The notes beneath the pieces were generated by a model. It searched no databases, had not been told where the DNA came from, and was given only the letters and a program-made list of their open reading frames with translations. Position numbers and translations under genes: made by a program. Shown here in pieces: positions 38,176-46,083 of a stretch of 64,000 nucleotides of DNA; within the stretch, counting starts at the first letter, position 1, and each line of letters begins with the position of its first letter. Source of the stretch: Jannaschia sp. S6380. GTDB lineage: Bacteria > Pseudomonadota > Alphaproteobacteria > Rhodobacterales > Rhodobacteraceae. The stretch covers positions 1,116,001 through 1,180,000 of the forward strand of contig NZ_JALKAS010000001.1 of the NCBI RefSeq assembly GCF_023015695.1, in the 5' to 3' direction.

Positions 38176-39210
38176 CTAACGCGAGAAATCCGTGATGACC
38201 GCCACGCCGGGCGGGGTCGGCCCGTCGAAGGCCGCCAATTCGCCGGACACGTCCGACAGCGCCACCTCGCGGGCGATGAGCGGGGACATATCGACCACAC
38301 CCCGCGTGATCAAGCCGAGGAGCGATGGATACCGCCAGGACGGCATGCCGCGCGTCCCGTAAAGCGCGAGATTGCCGGCATAGACGACGTTCATGTCCAC
38401 TTCCATCCTTGCATGCCGTCCGACGGGCATGCCGACCTGGACATGCCGGCCGAGCGGTCGCAGGCAGCGCAGCGACGCCTCGACCGTGACGGGAATGCCC
38501 AGCGCCTCGACGCTGACATGGGCGCCGCCATCGGTGATCTCGCGGATCTCCGCCGCAGTGTCGGGGCCTGCCATGACGGCCGCGTCGACACCCAGCGACA
38601 GCGCGTGGTCCAGCTTCTCCTGCACGACGTCGACGACGACCACATGCGCGCCGAGCGCCCGGCCCAGCAGCGCCGCGGACAGGCCGACACCGCCCGTCCC
38701 GTGAACCGCCAGCCATTCGCCGGCCCGCAGGGCCGCACGGCCCGTCAGCGCGTGCCAGGACGTCGTGACGCGGCAGCCAAGACTGGCCGCGATCGTGGGG
38801 GAAAGCCCGTCGGGCAAACGCGCCAGGTTGTGATCGCGCGGGACGGCCACGTACTCGGCAAAGGCGCCTGGCTCGCTGAAGCCCGGAAGGCGTTGGTCGG
38901 GACAGGTGTTTTGGTGGCCGGACCGGCAGGCGGCGCATGTCCCGCAGGCCAGGATGAACGGCGCGACCAGAACGTCGCCCTTGGCGAACTGCGCGTCGGG
39001 GCCGGCCTCGACCACTTCGCCGCAATATTCGTGGCCGCCGATCTGGCCCGGCTTCACCCGGGGGTTCTCGCCTGTCCAGCCATGCCAGTCAGACCGGCAG
39101 ATGCCGCAGGCCGCCACGCGCAGGACGACCCCGTCGGACGGGCAGTCGGGCTCGGGCACGTCCTCGACGGTCAACGGCTCGCGATAGGTGTGCAGGACGG
39201 CTGCGCGCAT
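38176..39210 (-). CDS. Zinc-dependent alcohol dehydrogenase family protein
   Basis: A 344-residue MDR-family dehydrogenase. Catalytic zinc ligands are CGICRSDWHGWTG (Cys) and GGHEYCGEVVEAG (His-Glu). The structural-zinc lobe has the four cysteines in CGTCAACRSGHQNTC, and the nucleotide-binding motif is HGTGGVGLSAALLGRALGA. GGAGGAG precedes the ATG. Substrate unknown. It is wedged between purS/csbD and purQ, unusual company for a purine gene; no functional link is evident. Confidence 0.92.
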   Translation of the reverse strand: MRAAVLHTYREPLTVEDVPEPDCPSDGVVLRVAACGICRSDWHGWTGENPRVKPGQIGGHEYCGEVVEAGPDAQFAKGDVLVAPFILACGTCAACRSGHQNTCPDQRLPGFSEPGAFAEYVAVPRDHNLARLPDGLSPTIAASLGCRVTTSWHALTGRAALRAGEWLAVHGTGGVGLSAALLGRALGAHVVVVDVVQEKLDHALSLGVDAAVMAGPDTAAEIREITDGGAHVSVEALGIPVTVEASLRCLRPLGRHVQVGMPVGRHARMEVDMNVVYAGNLALYGTRGMPSWRYPSLLGLITRGVVDMSPLIAREVALSDVSGELAAFDGPTPPGVAVITDFSR

Positions 39211-39300
39211 GATCTCTCCTCCGGCTGCGACGCAGGATGCCGGGCGCGCGGCGATTGTAAAGCGCGCCGAGGCGGTCGAAGATATCCGGATGGACAGAAT

Positions 39301-39762
39301 ATGCGGCAACCGATGATCCGGATCGAGGTGGCCGGGCCGTCCGACCTGTCGGCGGTGCGCGCCTGTGCCGAGGCCGCCTATGCCGGCTATATCCCCGTGA
39401 TCGGGCGACGGCCGGCACCGATGGACGCCGATTTCGCCGGGCTGATCGCGTCACGTGCCGTCCATGTGGCCCGAGACGCGAGCGGCGTGGCGGGGTTCGT
39501 TGTCTATGTCCGGCGGTGCGATCACATGCTTCTGGAGAGCGTGGGCGTCGATCCGGTGGCGCAGGGGCGGGGCATCGGCCGCGCGCTTGTCGCACATTGC
39601 GAGGTGGCCGCTGAACGCGAAGGCCTGCAGTCCGTCCGCCTTTATACCAACGCCAGAATGTCGGCGAACCTGCGGCTTTACCCCCGGCTGGGCTATCGGG
39701 AGACCGAACGACGACAGGAGGACGAGTTCGATCGGGTCTATTTCCAGAAGGACCTGCCCTGA
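39301..39762 (+). CDS. GNAT family N-acetyltransferase
   Basis: A 153-residue acetyltransferase. The acetyl-CoA-binding motif A is VGVDPVAQGRGIGRALVAHCE and the C-terminal LYTNARMSANLRLYPRLGY is typical of the family. The only plus-strand gene between csbD and the dehydrogenase. The start could instead be the ATG at 39313 (MIRIEVAG); neither has a strong ribosome-binding site. Substrate unknown. Confidence 0.85.
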   Translation: MRQPMIRIEVAGPSDLSAVRACAEAAYAGYIPVIGRRPAPMDADFAGLIASRAVHVARDASGVAGFVVYVRRCDHMLLESVGVDPVAQGRGIGRALVAHCEVAAEREGLQSVRLYTNARMSANLRLYPRLGYRETERRQEDEFDRVYFQKDLP

Positions 39763-39768
39763 CGAAAA

Positions 39769-39794
39769 CGGCCCGCCCCCGGAGGGACGGGCCG
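39769..39794 (-). terminator. Terminator downstream of csbD
   Basis: A 7-bp stem CGGCCCG/CGGGCCG with a 12-nt loop. Read on the minus strand it is followed by TTTTCGTC, and it lies 26 nt after the csbD stop. It is also just past the GNAT stop codon, so it may act for both genes. Confidence 0.75.
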
Positions 39795-39819
39795 GAGCCT
39801 CGCGTGGCAGCGCGTCAGC

Positions 39820-40017
39820 TCAGAGCGAGTCGATCCATTGATCGACCTTCCGCTTCGCGGTCTCCTTGTCGTCGCCGTAGCGTTCCTGGATCTTGCCCTC
39901 GAGGACCTCACGATCGCCTTCAGCCTGTTGCAGGTCGTCGTCCGTGAGTTCGCCCCACTGCTGTTTGGCCTGACCGGAAAACTGCTTCCAATTGCCTTTG
40001 ACTTGATCCCAATTCAT
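39820..40017 (-). CDS. CsbD family stress-response protein
   Basis: Sixty-five residues of the small, hydrophilic CsbD family, general-stress proteins of unknown mechanism. The start MNWDQVKGNWKQFSGQAK and the Trp/Asp spacing (WGELTDDDL, RYGDDKETAKRKVDQW) are diagnostic. AGGAGG lies 6 nt before the ATG. An EcfG-type promoter sits 36-61 bp upstream, matching the stress role. Confidence 0.95.
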   Translation of the reverse strand: MNWDQVKGNWKQFSGQAKQQWGELTDDDLQQAEGDREVLEGKIQERYGDDKETAKRKVDQWIDSL

Positions 40018-40052
40018 CGCATGCCTCCTGTTGCAGGTTGGTCTGAGGTATC

Positions 40053-40078
40053 AACGCGACAAGGGCGCCTCGCGTTCC
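40053..40078 (-). promoter_or_regulatory. EcfG-type general stress promoter of csbD
   Basis: On the minus strand GGAAC (40078-40074), a 17-bp spacer and CGTTGA (40056-40051) match the EcfG consensus GGAAC-N16/17-CGTT. It would start transcription near 40045, giving a leader of about 28 nt with the AGGAGG ribosome-binding site. Assignment is by consensus only. Confidence 0.65.
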
Positions 40079-40115
40079 CGCGGCGCGCATCGCGATCATG
40101 CGGGGCCGGCACTCC

Positions 40116-40343
40116 CTACATCTCGATGCGGTAGCTCTCGATCACGGTATTGGCGAGCAGCTTTTCGCACATGGCGGTCACGTCCGCCTCGGTCGTGCCC
40201 TGGGCCAGGTCCAGCTCGATCAACTTGCCCTGGCGGACGCCCTCGACACCGTCGAAGCCCATCGCGCCCAACGCATGCCGCACCGCCTCGCCCTGCGGGT
40301 CCAGAACGCCGTCCTTCAGCATCACCGTCACACGTGCCTTCAT
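40116..40343 (-). CDS. purS: Phosphoribosylformylglycinamidine synthase subunit PurS
   Basis: Small bridging subunit of the PurLQS complex. The 75-residue protein (MKARVTVMLKDGVLDPQGEA) has the invariant DPQG segment and the closing VIESYRIEM. I chose the second ATG (40343), 8 nt after GGGGGA; an upstream ATG (40349) would add two residues. It is downstream of an RraB-like gene and purC. Confidence 0.96.
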   Translation of the reverse strand: MKARVTVMLKDGVLDPQGEAVRHALGAMGFDGVEGVRQGKLIELDLAQGTTEADVTAMCEKLLANTVIESYRIEM

Positions 40344-40364
40344 CGCCATCGTCCCCCGGGTCGC

Positions 40365-40733
40365 TCAGATGGTTTCGCGAACGACGGACGACCACCCTTC
40401 GTTGCGCCAGCCGCATCCCGCGGCCAAATCCGTCAACACCGCGTCGAGCCTGTCGAAATCGGCGGCGTAGGGGCTGGCCTCGATCGTCATCACGAGGTCC
40501 CCTTCGGCCCCCGTGGTCACCGAGGCGGGCAGCTTCGTCAAGCCGAGTTCTTCGATCTTCGCCGCGAGATCCGCCGGCTTGGACGCGAACAGCCGGGCAC
40601 GGCGAAAGCCGAAATCGATACGTCGTGGCGACAGACCGTCATCCCCCTGTGCGCGCAGCATGCGGCGCAACATGTCGTTTGCGTCCACTAGCGCCGTACC
40701 CGTAGCGCGGCCGAAATCGTCGCGATGCAACAT
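40365..40733 (-). CDS. RraB-like (ribonuclease E inhibitor fold) hypothetical protein
   Basis: A 122-residue cytoplasmic protein between purC and purS on the same strand, with GGAG 7 nt before the ATG. The segment FASKPADLAAKIEELGL followed by a central charged strand and the terminal CGWRNEGWSSVV, abbreviated here as GW-N-EGW, resemble the alpha-beta fold and the 'DGW' end of RraB. RraB binds RNase E and modulates it in E. coli. The assignment is tentative; it may be a conserved hypothetical of the pur cluster only. Confidence 0.6.
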   Translation of the reverse strand: MLHRDDFGRATGTALVDANDMLRRMLRAQGDDGLSPRRIDFGFRRARLFASKPADLAAKIEELGLTKLPASVTTGAEGDLVMTIEASPYAADFDRLDAVLTDLAAGCGWRNEGWSSVVRETI

Positions 40734-40829
40734 GATTGGACTCCGCCCTCGAACCTCTCGGAATCGAAGGTTGCCGCCCTTCGCGGGCGACAGCGGGGCG
40801 ACAATGCGGTCGGATCGCGGCGTTCGTCG

Positions 40830-41591
40830 CTAATTGATGAGGGTCGGACGCGTGACCGGCCCCGAATTGGTCGGCAACACGCCCAACCGGCGCGCCACTT
40901 CGGTATAGGCGTCGGCGAGCGATCCCAGATCGCGGCGGAACACGTCCTTGTCCAGCTTCTTGCCGGTTTCGATATCCCACAGTCGGCACGAATCGGGGCT
41001 GATCTCGTCGGCGAGGATCAGGCGCTGATAGTCGTTGTCCCAGACGCGGCCGATCTCGATCTTGAAATCCACCAGCTTGATGCCGACGGCCAGCATGCAG
41101 CCGGTCATGAAGTCGTTGACCCTGAGCGACAGCGCGATGATGTCGTCGAGATCCTGCTGCGTGGCCCAGCCGAAGGCCAGGATATGTTCCTCGGCGACCA
41201 GGGGGTCGCCCAGCTTGTCGTCCTTGTAGCAGAATTCGATGATCGGGCGGGGCAGCGGCGTCCCCTCCTCGATGCCCAGCCGCGCGGACAGGGTCCCGGC
41301 GGCCACGTTGCGCACGATCACCTCCAACGGGATGATCTCGACCTGGCGGATCAGCTGTTCGCGCATGTTCAGCCGCTTGATGAAATGCGTCGGCACTCCG
41401 ATCTGGCCCAGCCCGACCATGAAGAACTCCGACAGGCGGTTGTTGAGCACGCCCTTGCCGTCGATCACATCCTTCTTCTGCGCGTTGAAGGCGGTCGCGT
41501 CGTCCTTGAAATACTGGACGAGGGTTCCCGGCTCGGGGCCTTCGTACAGGATCTTGGCCTTGCCTTCGTAGACCTTCTTGCGACGGGCCAT
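40830..41591 (-). CDS. purC: Phosphoribosylaminoimidazole-succinocarboxamide synthase
   Basis: ATP-dependent addition of aspartate to CAIR in purine synthesis. The 253-residue protein has [14 protein letters not shown] (ATP loop), [19 protein letters not shown] and [10 protein letters not shown], then [22 protein letters not shown], all SAICAR synthetase signatures. GGAGAG precedes the ATG. It is divergent from the zeta-subunit gene. Confidence 0.97.
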   Translation of the reverse strand: MARRKKVYEGKAKILYEGPEPGTLVQYFKDDATAFNAQKKDVIDGKGVLNNRLSEFFMVGLGQIGVPTHFIKRLNMREQLIRQVEIIPLEVIVRNVAAGTLSARLGIEEGTPLPRPIIEFCYKDDKLGDPLVAEEHILAFGWATQQDLDDIIALSLRVNDFMTGCMLAVGIKLVDFKIEIGRVWDNDYQRLILADEISPDSCRLWDIETGKKLDKDVFRRDLGSLADAYTEVARRLGVLPTNSGPVTRPTLIN

Positions 41592-41722
41592 GCTCTCTCC
41601 GGGGGGCGGGTGCGGTTCGTGCGCACATAAGCGACCGGCGCGGCTTTGCCAAGCGAAGCGGCTTGCGGGGGGCGGCCGGCCTGCGCATATCGGTAGCGGA
41701 CGCAACACGGAAAGGGACCGCG

Positions 41723-42043
41723 ATGGCCAGCTTCGACGACCGCAAGAAGAGTTTCGAGAGCAAGTTCGCCCATGATGCCGAGCTTCAGTTCAAGGTCGAG
41801 GCGCGGCGCAACCGCCTGCTGGGCGAATGGGCGGCCGAGATCCTGGGCAAGGAGGGCGAGGCCAAGTCCAAATACGCCAAGGAGGTCGTGCGTTCCGATT
41901 TCGAGGAAGCCGGCGACGAGGACGTGATGCGCAAGGTGTCCGGCGACCTGGGCGAAAAGGTCCCGGCCGCCGAGATCCGCGCGAAGATGGACGCGCTGAT
42001 GATCGAGGCCAAGGAGCAGGTCATGAACGAATTGCGCGACTGA
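41723..42043 (+). CDS. F1F0-ATPase inhibitor zeta subunit (DUF1476)
   Basis: A 106-residue, helical, charged protein. The start [20 protein letters not shown] is the signature of the alphaproteobacterial zeta subunit, shown in Paracoccus to block the F1-ATPase rotor and prevent ATP hydrolysis. AAAGGGA precedes the ATG. Cytoplasmic, acts at the inner face of the ATP synthase. The four-helix C-terminal domain is complete. Confidence 0.93.
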   Translation: MASFDDRKKSFESKFAHDAELQFKVEARRNRLLGEWAAEILGKEGEAKSKYAKEVVRSDFEEAGDEDVMRKVSGDLGEKVPAAEIRAKMDALMIEAKEQVMNELRD

Positions 42044-42190
42044 CCGCATGTCGGGCCGCCTGTCCCGCGGCGAGCGGTCCGACCCGTCGCGCCGACATGC
42101 GCGGCACTAATCTTCCAGATGAATGAAATGCGTTTGCGCGCCCGGGCCCGGTGCGCGAAAAGGTCCGACCTTGCCCGGCGGAGATGACGG

Positions 42191-43207
42191 ATGCCCGATG
42201 CCCTGACCGACCTCCTGCGAACCCGCGACTGGCTGCTGGCCGACGGGGCCACCGGGACGACGCTGTTCAACATGGGCCTGATGTCGGGCGATGCGCCCGA
42301 ACTCTGGAACGAGACCGAGACGGACAAGGTGCGCGCGCTCTACCGTGGCGCGGTCGAGGCCGGGTCCGACCTGTTCCTGACGAACACCTTCGGCGGCAAC
42401 GCCGCGCGTCTGAAGCTGCACGGGGCCGAGGCCCGGGCGGGCGAGCTGAGCCGGATGGGTGCCGAGATCGGCCGGGAGATCGCCGATGGCGCCGGCCGGC
42501 CGGTGATCGTCGCGGGATCCATGGGCCCGACGGGCGAGATCATGGCGCCGATGGGGCCGCTGACCCACGAAGCCGCGGTCGAGATCTTCCACCAGCAGGC
42601 CGACGGTCTGAAGGCGGGCGGCGCCGATGTCCTTTGGGTCGAGACGATCAGCGCGCCCGAGGAGCTGCGCGCCGCCGCCGAGGCCGCGGCCCTGGCCGAC
42701 ATGCCCTGGTGCGTCACCATGAGCTTCGACACCGCCGGCCGGACGATGATGGGCACCACGTCCGAGGCGATGACGCGCCTGATCGGCAAGCTGGACCACA
42801 AGCCGGTCGCCTACGGCGCGAATTGCGGGACCGGCGCATCCGACCTGATCCGCACGATCATGGGGTTCGGCGCGACCGACCGCCCGCTGATCGCCAAGGG
42901 CAACGCGGGCATTCCGAAATACGTGGACGGGCACATCCACTATGACGGCACGCCGGACCTGATGGCCCACTATGCCGTGCTGGCCCGCGATGCGGGTGCC
43001 ACGATCATCGGCGGCTGCTGCGGCACCACGCCGGAGCATCTGCGCGCGATGCGCACCGCGCTGGAGACGCGGCCGGCCGGCGGGGCGCCCGACCTGGACG
43101 ACGTGGTGGCGCGGCTGGGCGCGTTCTCGTCGGACAGCGACGGCACGGACGGGCGCGCGCCGACGCGGGACCGCTCCGGCAACCGGCGGCGGCGCGCGCG
43201 GACATGA
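42191..43207 (+). CDS. bmt: Homocysteine/betaine S-methyltransferase domain protein (Bmt)
   Basis: A 338-residue TIM-barrel protein with the pre-domain DGATGTTLFNMGL. The zinc-binding cysteines are in YGANCGTG and IGGCCGTTPEHL. It is the homocysteine-activating module of MetH-type methionine synthases. In Phaeobacter-type roseobacters MetH is split into separate homocysteine, cobalamin and methylfolate proteins. A corrinoid protein lies 2 kb downstream, consistent with that split. The Arg-rich tail is species-specific. The phosphatase-like gene overlaps its stop by 4 nt (ATGA). Confidence 0.92.
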   Translation: MPDALTDLLRTRDWLLADGATGTTLFNMGLMSGDAPELWNETETDKVRALYRGAVEAGSDLFLTNTFGGNAARLKLHGAEARAGELSRMGAEIGREIADGAGRPVIVAGSMGPTGEIMAPMGPLTHEAAVEIFHQQADGLKAGGADVLWVETISAPEELRAAAEAAALADMPWCVTMSFDTAGRTMMGTTSEAMTRLIGKLDHKPVAYGANCGTGASDLIRTIMGFGATDRPLIAKGNAGIPKYVDGHIHYDGTPDLMAHYAVLARDAGATIIGGCCGTTPEHLRAMRTALETRPAGGAPDLDDVVARLGAFSSDSDGTDGRAPTRDRSGNRRRRART

Positions 43208-44061
43208 TGCGAACCATCGGGCTCGTCATCGCGGGGCTTGCGGCGCTTTGCGTCCTGGGCGGCCTGACCGGCCATCTTCACCCCGCCTTCGACAGCCTTG
43301 GCATCGCGATGCCCTATGCCGGGTTGGGCCTGCTGGCGCTCGCGGCGTTGCTGCGCCTCGGCCCCGTTCCGCGCCTTGCCATCGGCGCGATCGGTGTCGC
43401 GGGCCTGCTGCCGGTGGCCGCAGCCGCGATCGGATCCGACCCCGAGGGTCGCAACACCCTGCGCTTGTTGCAGCACAACCTCTCCATCGAAAACGATGCG
43501 CCCGGGTTGCCCGCTCGCGTGGCGGGTCACGATGTCGTCACCCTTCAGGAAGTGCAGGGCGCCGCGTCCGATCTCGCCGACCTGCCCGCGGAATGGGTGC
43601 TGCGGACCTGCGGCGGCACCGCCATCGCCAGCCGGCTGCAACGCCTGTCCGATGGGTGCCTGAACGACGGTCACGCCTGGATGCAGGTCGCCGCGCCTGG
43701 CGGGCCGGTGACGGTGCTTTCGCTTCACCTGCATTGGCCCTGGCCCGCGCGGGGCGACAGGCAATCGCGTCAGATCGTGCGCCTGGTCCCCGCAATTCGT
43801 GCCCTGCCCCGGCCGCTCGTCGTTGCGGGCGATTTCAACCAGATGCCCTGGTCCGATGCCGTTGCCCGCGTGGCCCGGGCGGCCGATGCCGACGTGGCGC
43901 CCGGGCTTCGCGTGACGCTTTCGCTAATGGACGGGTTGGCACCGCTGCCGATCGACCACGTCCTGATCCCGCGGAACTGGACGGCCGAGGTCGAGCGGGC
44001 GGGGCGGCACGGCTCGGACCACGTGGCGCTGTCGGCCCGGCTTCTGCGACCGGCCTCGTGA
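43204..44061 (+). CDS. Membrane-anchored endonuclease/exonuclease/phosphatase family protein
   Basis: A 285-residue protein with three hydrophobic segments in the first 85 residues (about 5-20, 35-52 and 58-78). A second EEP-fold domain follows: LLQHNLSIEN (Asn), VVTLQEVQG (Glu), LSLHLHWP (His), VVAGDFNQMPWS (Asp/Asn) and DHVLIPRNW ... GSDHVALSA (Asp-His). The membrane anchor differs from the soluble EEP at 33415. It is translationally coupled to bmt. Substrate is unknown; membrane phosphoesterase is the likeliest general role. Confidence 0.85.
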   Translation: MMRTIGLVIAGLAALCVLGGLTGHLHPAFDSLGIAMPYAGLGLLALAALLRLGPVPRLAIGAIGVAGLLPVAAAAIGSDPEGRNTLRLLQHNLSIENDAPGLPARVAGHDVVTLQEVQGAASDLADLPAEWVLRTCGGTAIASRLQRLSDGCLNDGHAWMQVAAPGGPVTVLSLHLHWPWPARGDRQSRQIVRLVPAIRALPRPLVVAGDFNQMPWSDAVARVARAADADVAPGLRVTLSLMDGLAPLPIDHVLIPRNWTAEVERAGRHGSDHVALSARLLRPAS

Positions 44062-44099
44062 CAGGGGTCGCGATCGGTGGGGGCGGCTGCGCAGGCGCG

Positions 44100-45146
44100 T
44101 CAGAACAGCGACATCTGCGCACCCGGCACCGCGAACAGGTCGGTCCGCAACGGCGGAAGCCGCCGAGCGAGGCCCAGCGAGGTGCAGGCCCGGTCGAAAC
44201 GGCGCTGCAGCAGATCCGCATGCACGCCGCGCCCGCGCATCCGGTGCCCGAAGCCTGCGTCATAGAGCTTGCCGCCGTGGAACTCGCGAACGCGGTTCAG
44301 CACCTTTCGCGCACGGTCCGGCAAATGCGCGCGCAGCCATTCCTCGAACAGCGGCGCGACCTCCAGCGGCAGGCGCAGCGGGATCATGCTGGCCGCCTGC
44401 GCGCCGGCATCGCGCGCGGCTGCCAGGATCGCCTCGACCTCGTGATCGGTCAGCCCCGGAATGGTGGGCGAAACCATGACCCGCACCGTCACCCCTGCCT
44501 CGGCCAGCCGCTCGATCGCGCGCAGGCGGCGCGATGGTACGGGCACGCGCGGCTCCAGCTTGCGGGCCAGCGCGTCGTCCAGCGTCGTGACCGACAGGCC
44601 CACGCGGCAAAGTTCCGGCCCCATCTCGGTCAGGATGTCGATGTCGCGCTCGACCATCGTGCCCTTGGTCGTGATCCCGACGGGATGGGCATGGTCGCGC
44701 AACACCTCCAGCAGGCCCCGCATGATCCCGCGATCGCGCTCGATGGGCTGATAGGGGTCGGTATTGGTGCCGATCGCCAGCATCTTCGGGACGTAGCCCT
44801 TCGCCGACAACTCGCGGCGCAGCGCGGCCGCCGCATTCGGCCGCGCGATCAGCCGCGTCTCGAAGTCGAGGCCGGGAGAGAGGCCCAGCCAGGCATGCGT
44901 GGGGCGCGCATAGCAGTAGATGCAACCATGCTCGCAGCCACGATAGGGATTGATCGATCGGTCGAAGCCCAGATCCGGCGATTTGTTGGTCGAGATGACC
45001 CGTCCGACCCGCTCCTCCCGGACTTCGGTCGCTATACGTTCGGGAAGGGGCGCGTCGCGCGTGTGACGCTCGTATCGGCCGTTGGCGTTGGACCGCGCCC
45101 CGCGTCCCCGCGGAACCACCGGATAATCGTGACGTTCCAGTCCCAT
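44100..45146 (-). CDS. PA0069 family radical SAM protein
   Basis: A 349-residue protein of the PA0069/SplB-like COG1533 family. The iron-sulfur cluster site is CEHGCIYCYARP (CxxxCxxC). SAM- and substrate-contact segments IGTNTDPYQPIERD, ITTKGTMVERDIDIL and VGLSVTTLDD follow, then a VMVSPTIPGL strand. The family is related to spore photoproduct lyase; its substrate is not established. The start at 45146 has GGAGG 5 nt upstream; a longer frame to 45194 would begin inside the SOS box. The SOS box overlaps the promoter, so DNA-damage induction is predicted. Confidence 0.93.
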   Translation of the reverse strand: MGLERHDYPVVPRGRGARSNANGRYERHTRDAPLPERIATEVREERVGRVISTNKSPDLGFDRSINPYRGCEHGCIYCYARPTHAWLGLSPGLDFETRLIARPNAAAALRRELSAKGYVPKMLAIGTNTDPYQPIERDRGIMRGLLEVLRDHAHPVGITTKGTMVERDIDILTEMGPELCRVGLSVTTLDDALARKLEPRVPVPSRRLRAIERLAEAGVTVRVMVSPTIPGLTDHEVEAILAAARDAGAQAASMIPLRLPLEVAPLFEEWLRAHLPDRARKVLNRVREFHGGKLYDAGFGHRMRGRGVHADLLQRRFDRACTSLGLARRLPPLRTDLFAVPGAQMSLF

Positions 45147-45177
45147 GCCGTCCTCCGAAAAACGACCCGTGCAATGA

Positions 45178-45211
45178 GAACATAAATAGAACATTAATCA
45201 TGGTTCGGCAA
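45178..45211 (-). promoter_or_regulatory. LexA (SOS) box overlapping the radical SAM promoter
   Basis: On the minus strand TTGCCG (45211-45206), a 17-bp spacer and TATTTA (45188-45183) form a promoter. GTTC-TATTTAT-GTTC (45192-45178) is a perfect match to the alphaproteobacterial LexA direct repeat GTTC-N7-GTTC and covers the -10 box. The site lies about 32 bp upstream of the 45146 start. Confidence 0.8.
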
Positions 45212-45302
45212 GCGGCGTCGCGCCATGCGCGCCCGATGTCGCTTTCCGCACCGACCCGACGGCCCGCGGGGCCCAAACCAGACTTGCAATCCGGAGATCT
45301 TC

Positions 45303-46004
45303 ATGGCCGACGAAGAAGAGATCATCCTTTCCGAGCTCGACGACGACGAGCTTGTCCAGCAGATGTTCGACGACCTCTATGACGGTCTCAAGGAGGAGAT
45401 CGAGGAGGCCGTGAACATCCTGCTCGAACGCGGGTGGGCGCCTTACGACATCCTGACCAAGGCCCTCGTCGGCGGCATGACCATCGTGGGCCACGACTTC
45501 CGCGACGGAATCCTCTTCGTGCCGGAGGTTCTGCTGGCGGCGAACGCGATGAAGGGCGGCATGGCCATTCTGAAGCCGCTGCTTGCGGAAACCGGCGCGC
45601 CGCGCGTCGGCAAGATGGTCATCGGCACCGTCAAGGGCGACATCCATGACATCGGCAAGAACCTGGTGTCGATGATGATGGAGGGCGCCGGGTTCGAGGT
45701 TGTGGACCTGGGCATCAACAATGCGGTCGAGGCCTATTTCGAGGCGCTGGAATCCGAAAAGCCGGACATCCTGGGCATGTCGGCCCTGCTGACGACGACC
45801 ATGCCCTACATGAAGGTCGTCATCGATTCGATGAAGGAGAAGGGCATCCGCGACGACTATATCGTGCTGGTCGGCGGCGCCCCCCTGAACGAGGAGTTCG
45901 GGCGCGCCATTGGGGCGGACGCCTATTGCCGCGACGCCGCCGTCGCGGTCGAGACGGCGAAGGAATGGATGGCGCGCAAGCACAACCAGGTGGCCGCGGG
46001 CTGA
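45303..46004 (+). CDS. Corrinoid (B12-binding) protein, MetH/MtbC type
   Basis: A 233-residue protein carrying the cobalamin cofactor for methyl transfer. An N-terminal helical cap (about 20-95, with ALVGGMTIVGHDFRDG) precedes the B12 Rossmann domain. The lower axial His is in GDIHDIGKNLV (DxHxxG) and SALLTTTMPYM and VGGAPLNEEF contact the nucleotide tail. GGAG lies 7 nt upstream of the ATG. Together with Bmt it can replace the corresponding parts of MetH. Confidence 0.93.
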   Translation: MADEEEIILSELDDDELVQQMFDDLYDGLKEEIEEAVNILLERGWAPYDILTKALVGGMTIVGHDFRDGILFVPEVLLAANAMKGGMAILKPLLAETGAPRVGKMVIGTVKGDIHDIGKNLVSMMMEGAGFEVVDLGINNAVEAYFEALESEKPDILGMSALLTTTMPYMKVVIDSMKEKGIRDDYIVLVGGAPLNEEFGRAIGADAYCRDAAVAVETAKEWMARKHNQVAAG

Positions 46005-46083
46005 CGACCCCCGGCCGCGCGGGCCTTTCCAATCCTGCGCGCGCCGCTCATGGTCGCGGCATCCCATGAACGGAGACGCCGCC

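Noticed and set aside
37441-39762. 773-codon plus-strand frame ending in the GNAT gene
   Set aside because: Only the last 153 codons encode a recognisable acetyltransferase; the rest is antisense to purQ and the dehydrogenase.
42044-42190. Possible SAM-type riboswitch before bmt
   Set aside because: I looked for the SAM-II/SAM-V type conserved segments in the 147-bp leader; the expected GCTAAA-like and pseudoknot strings were not seen, only a GC-rich hairpin.
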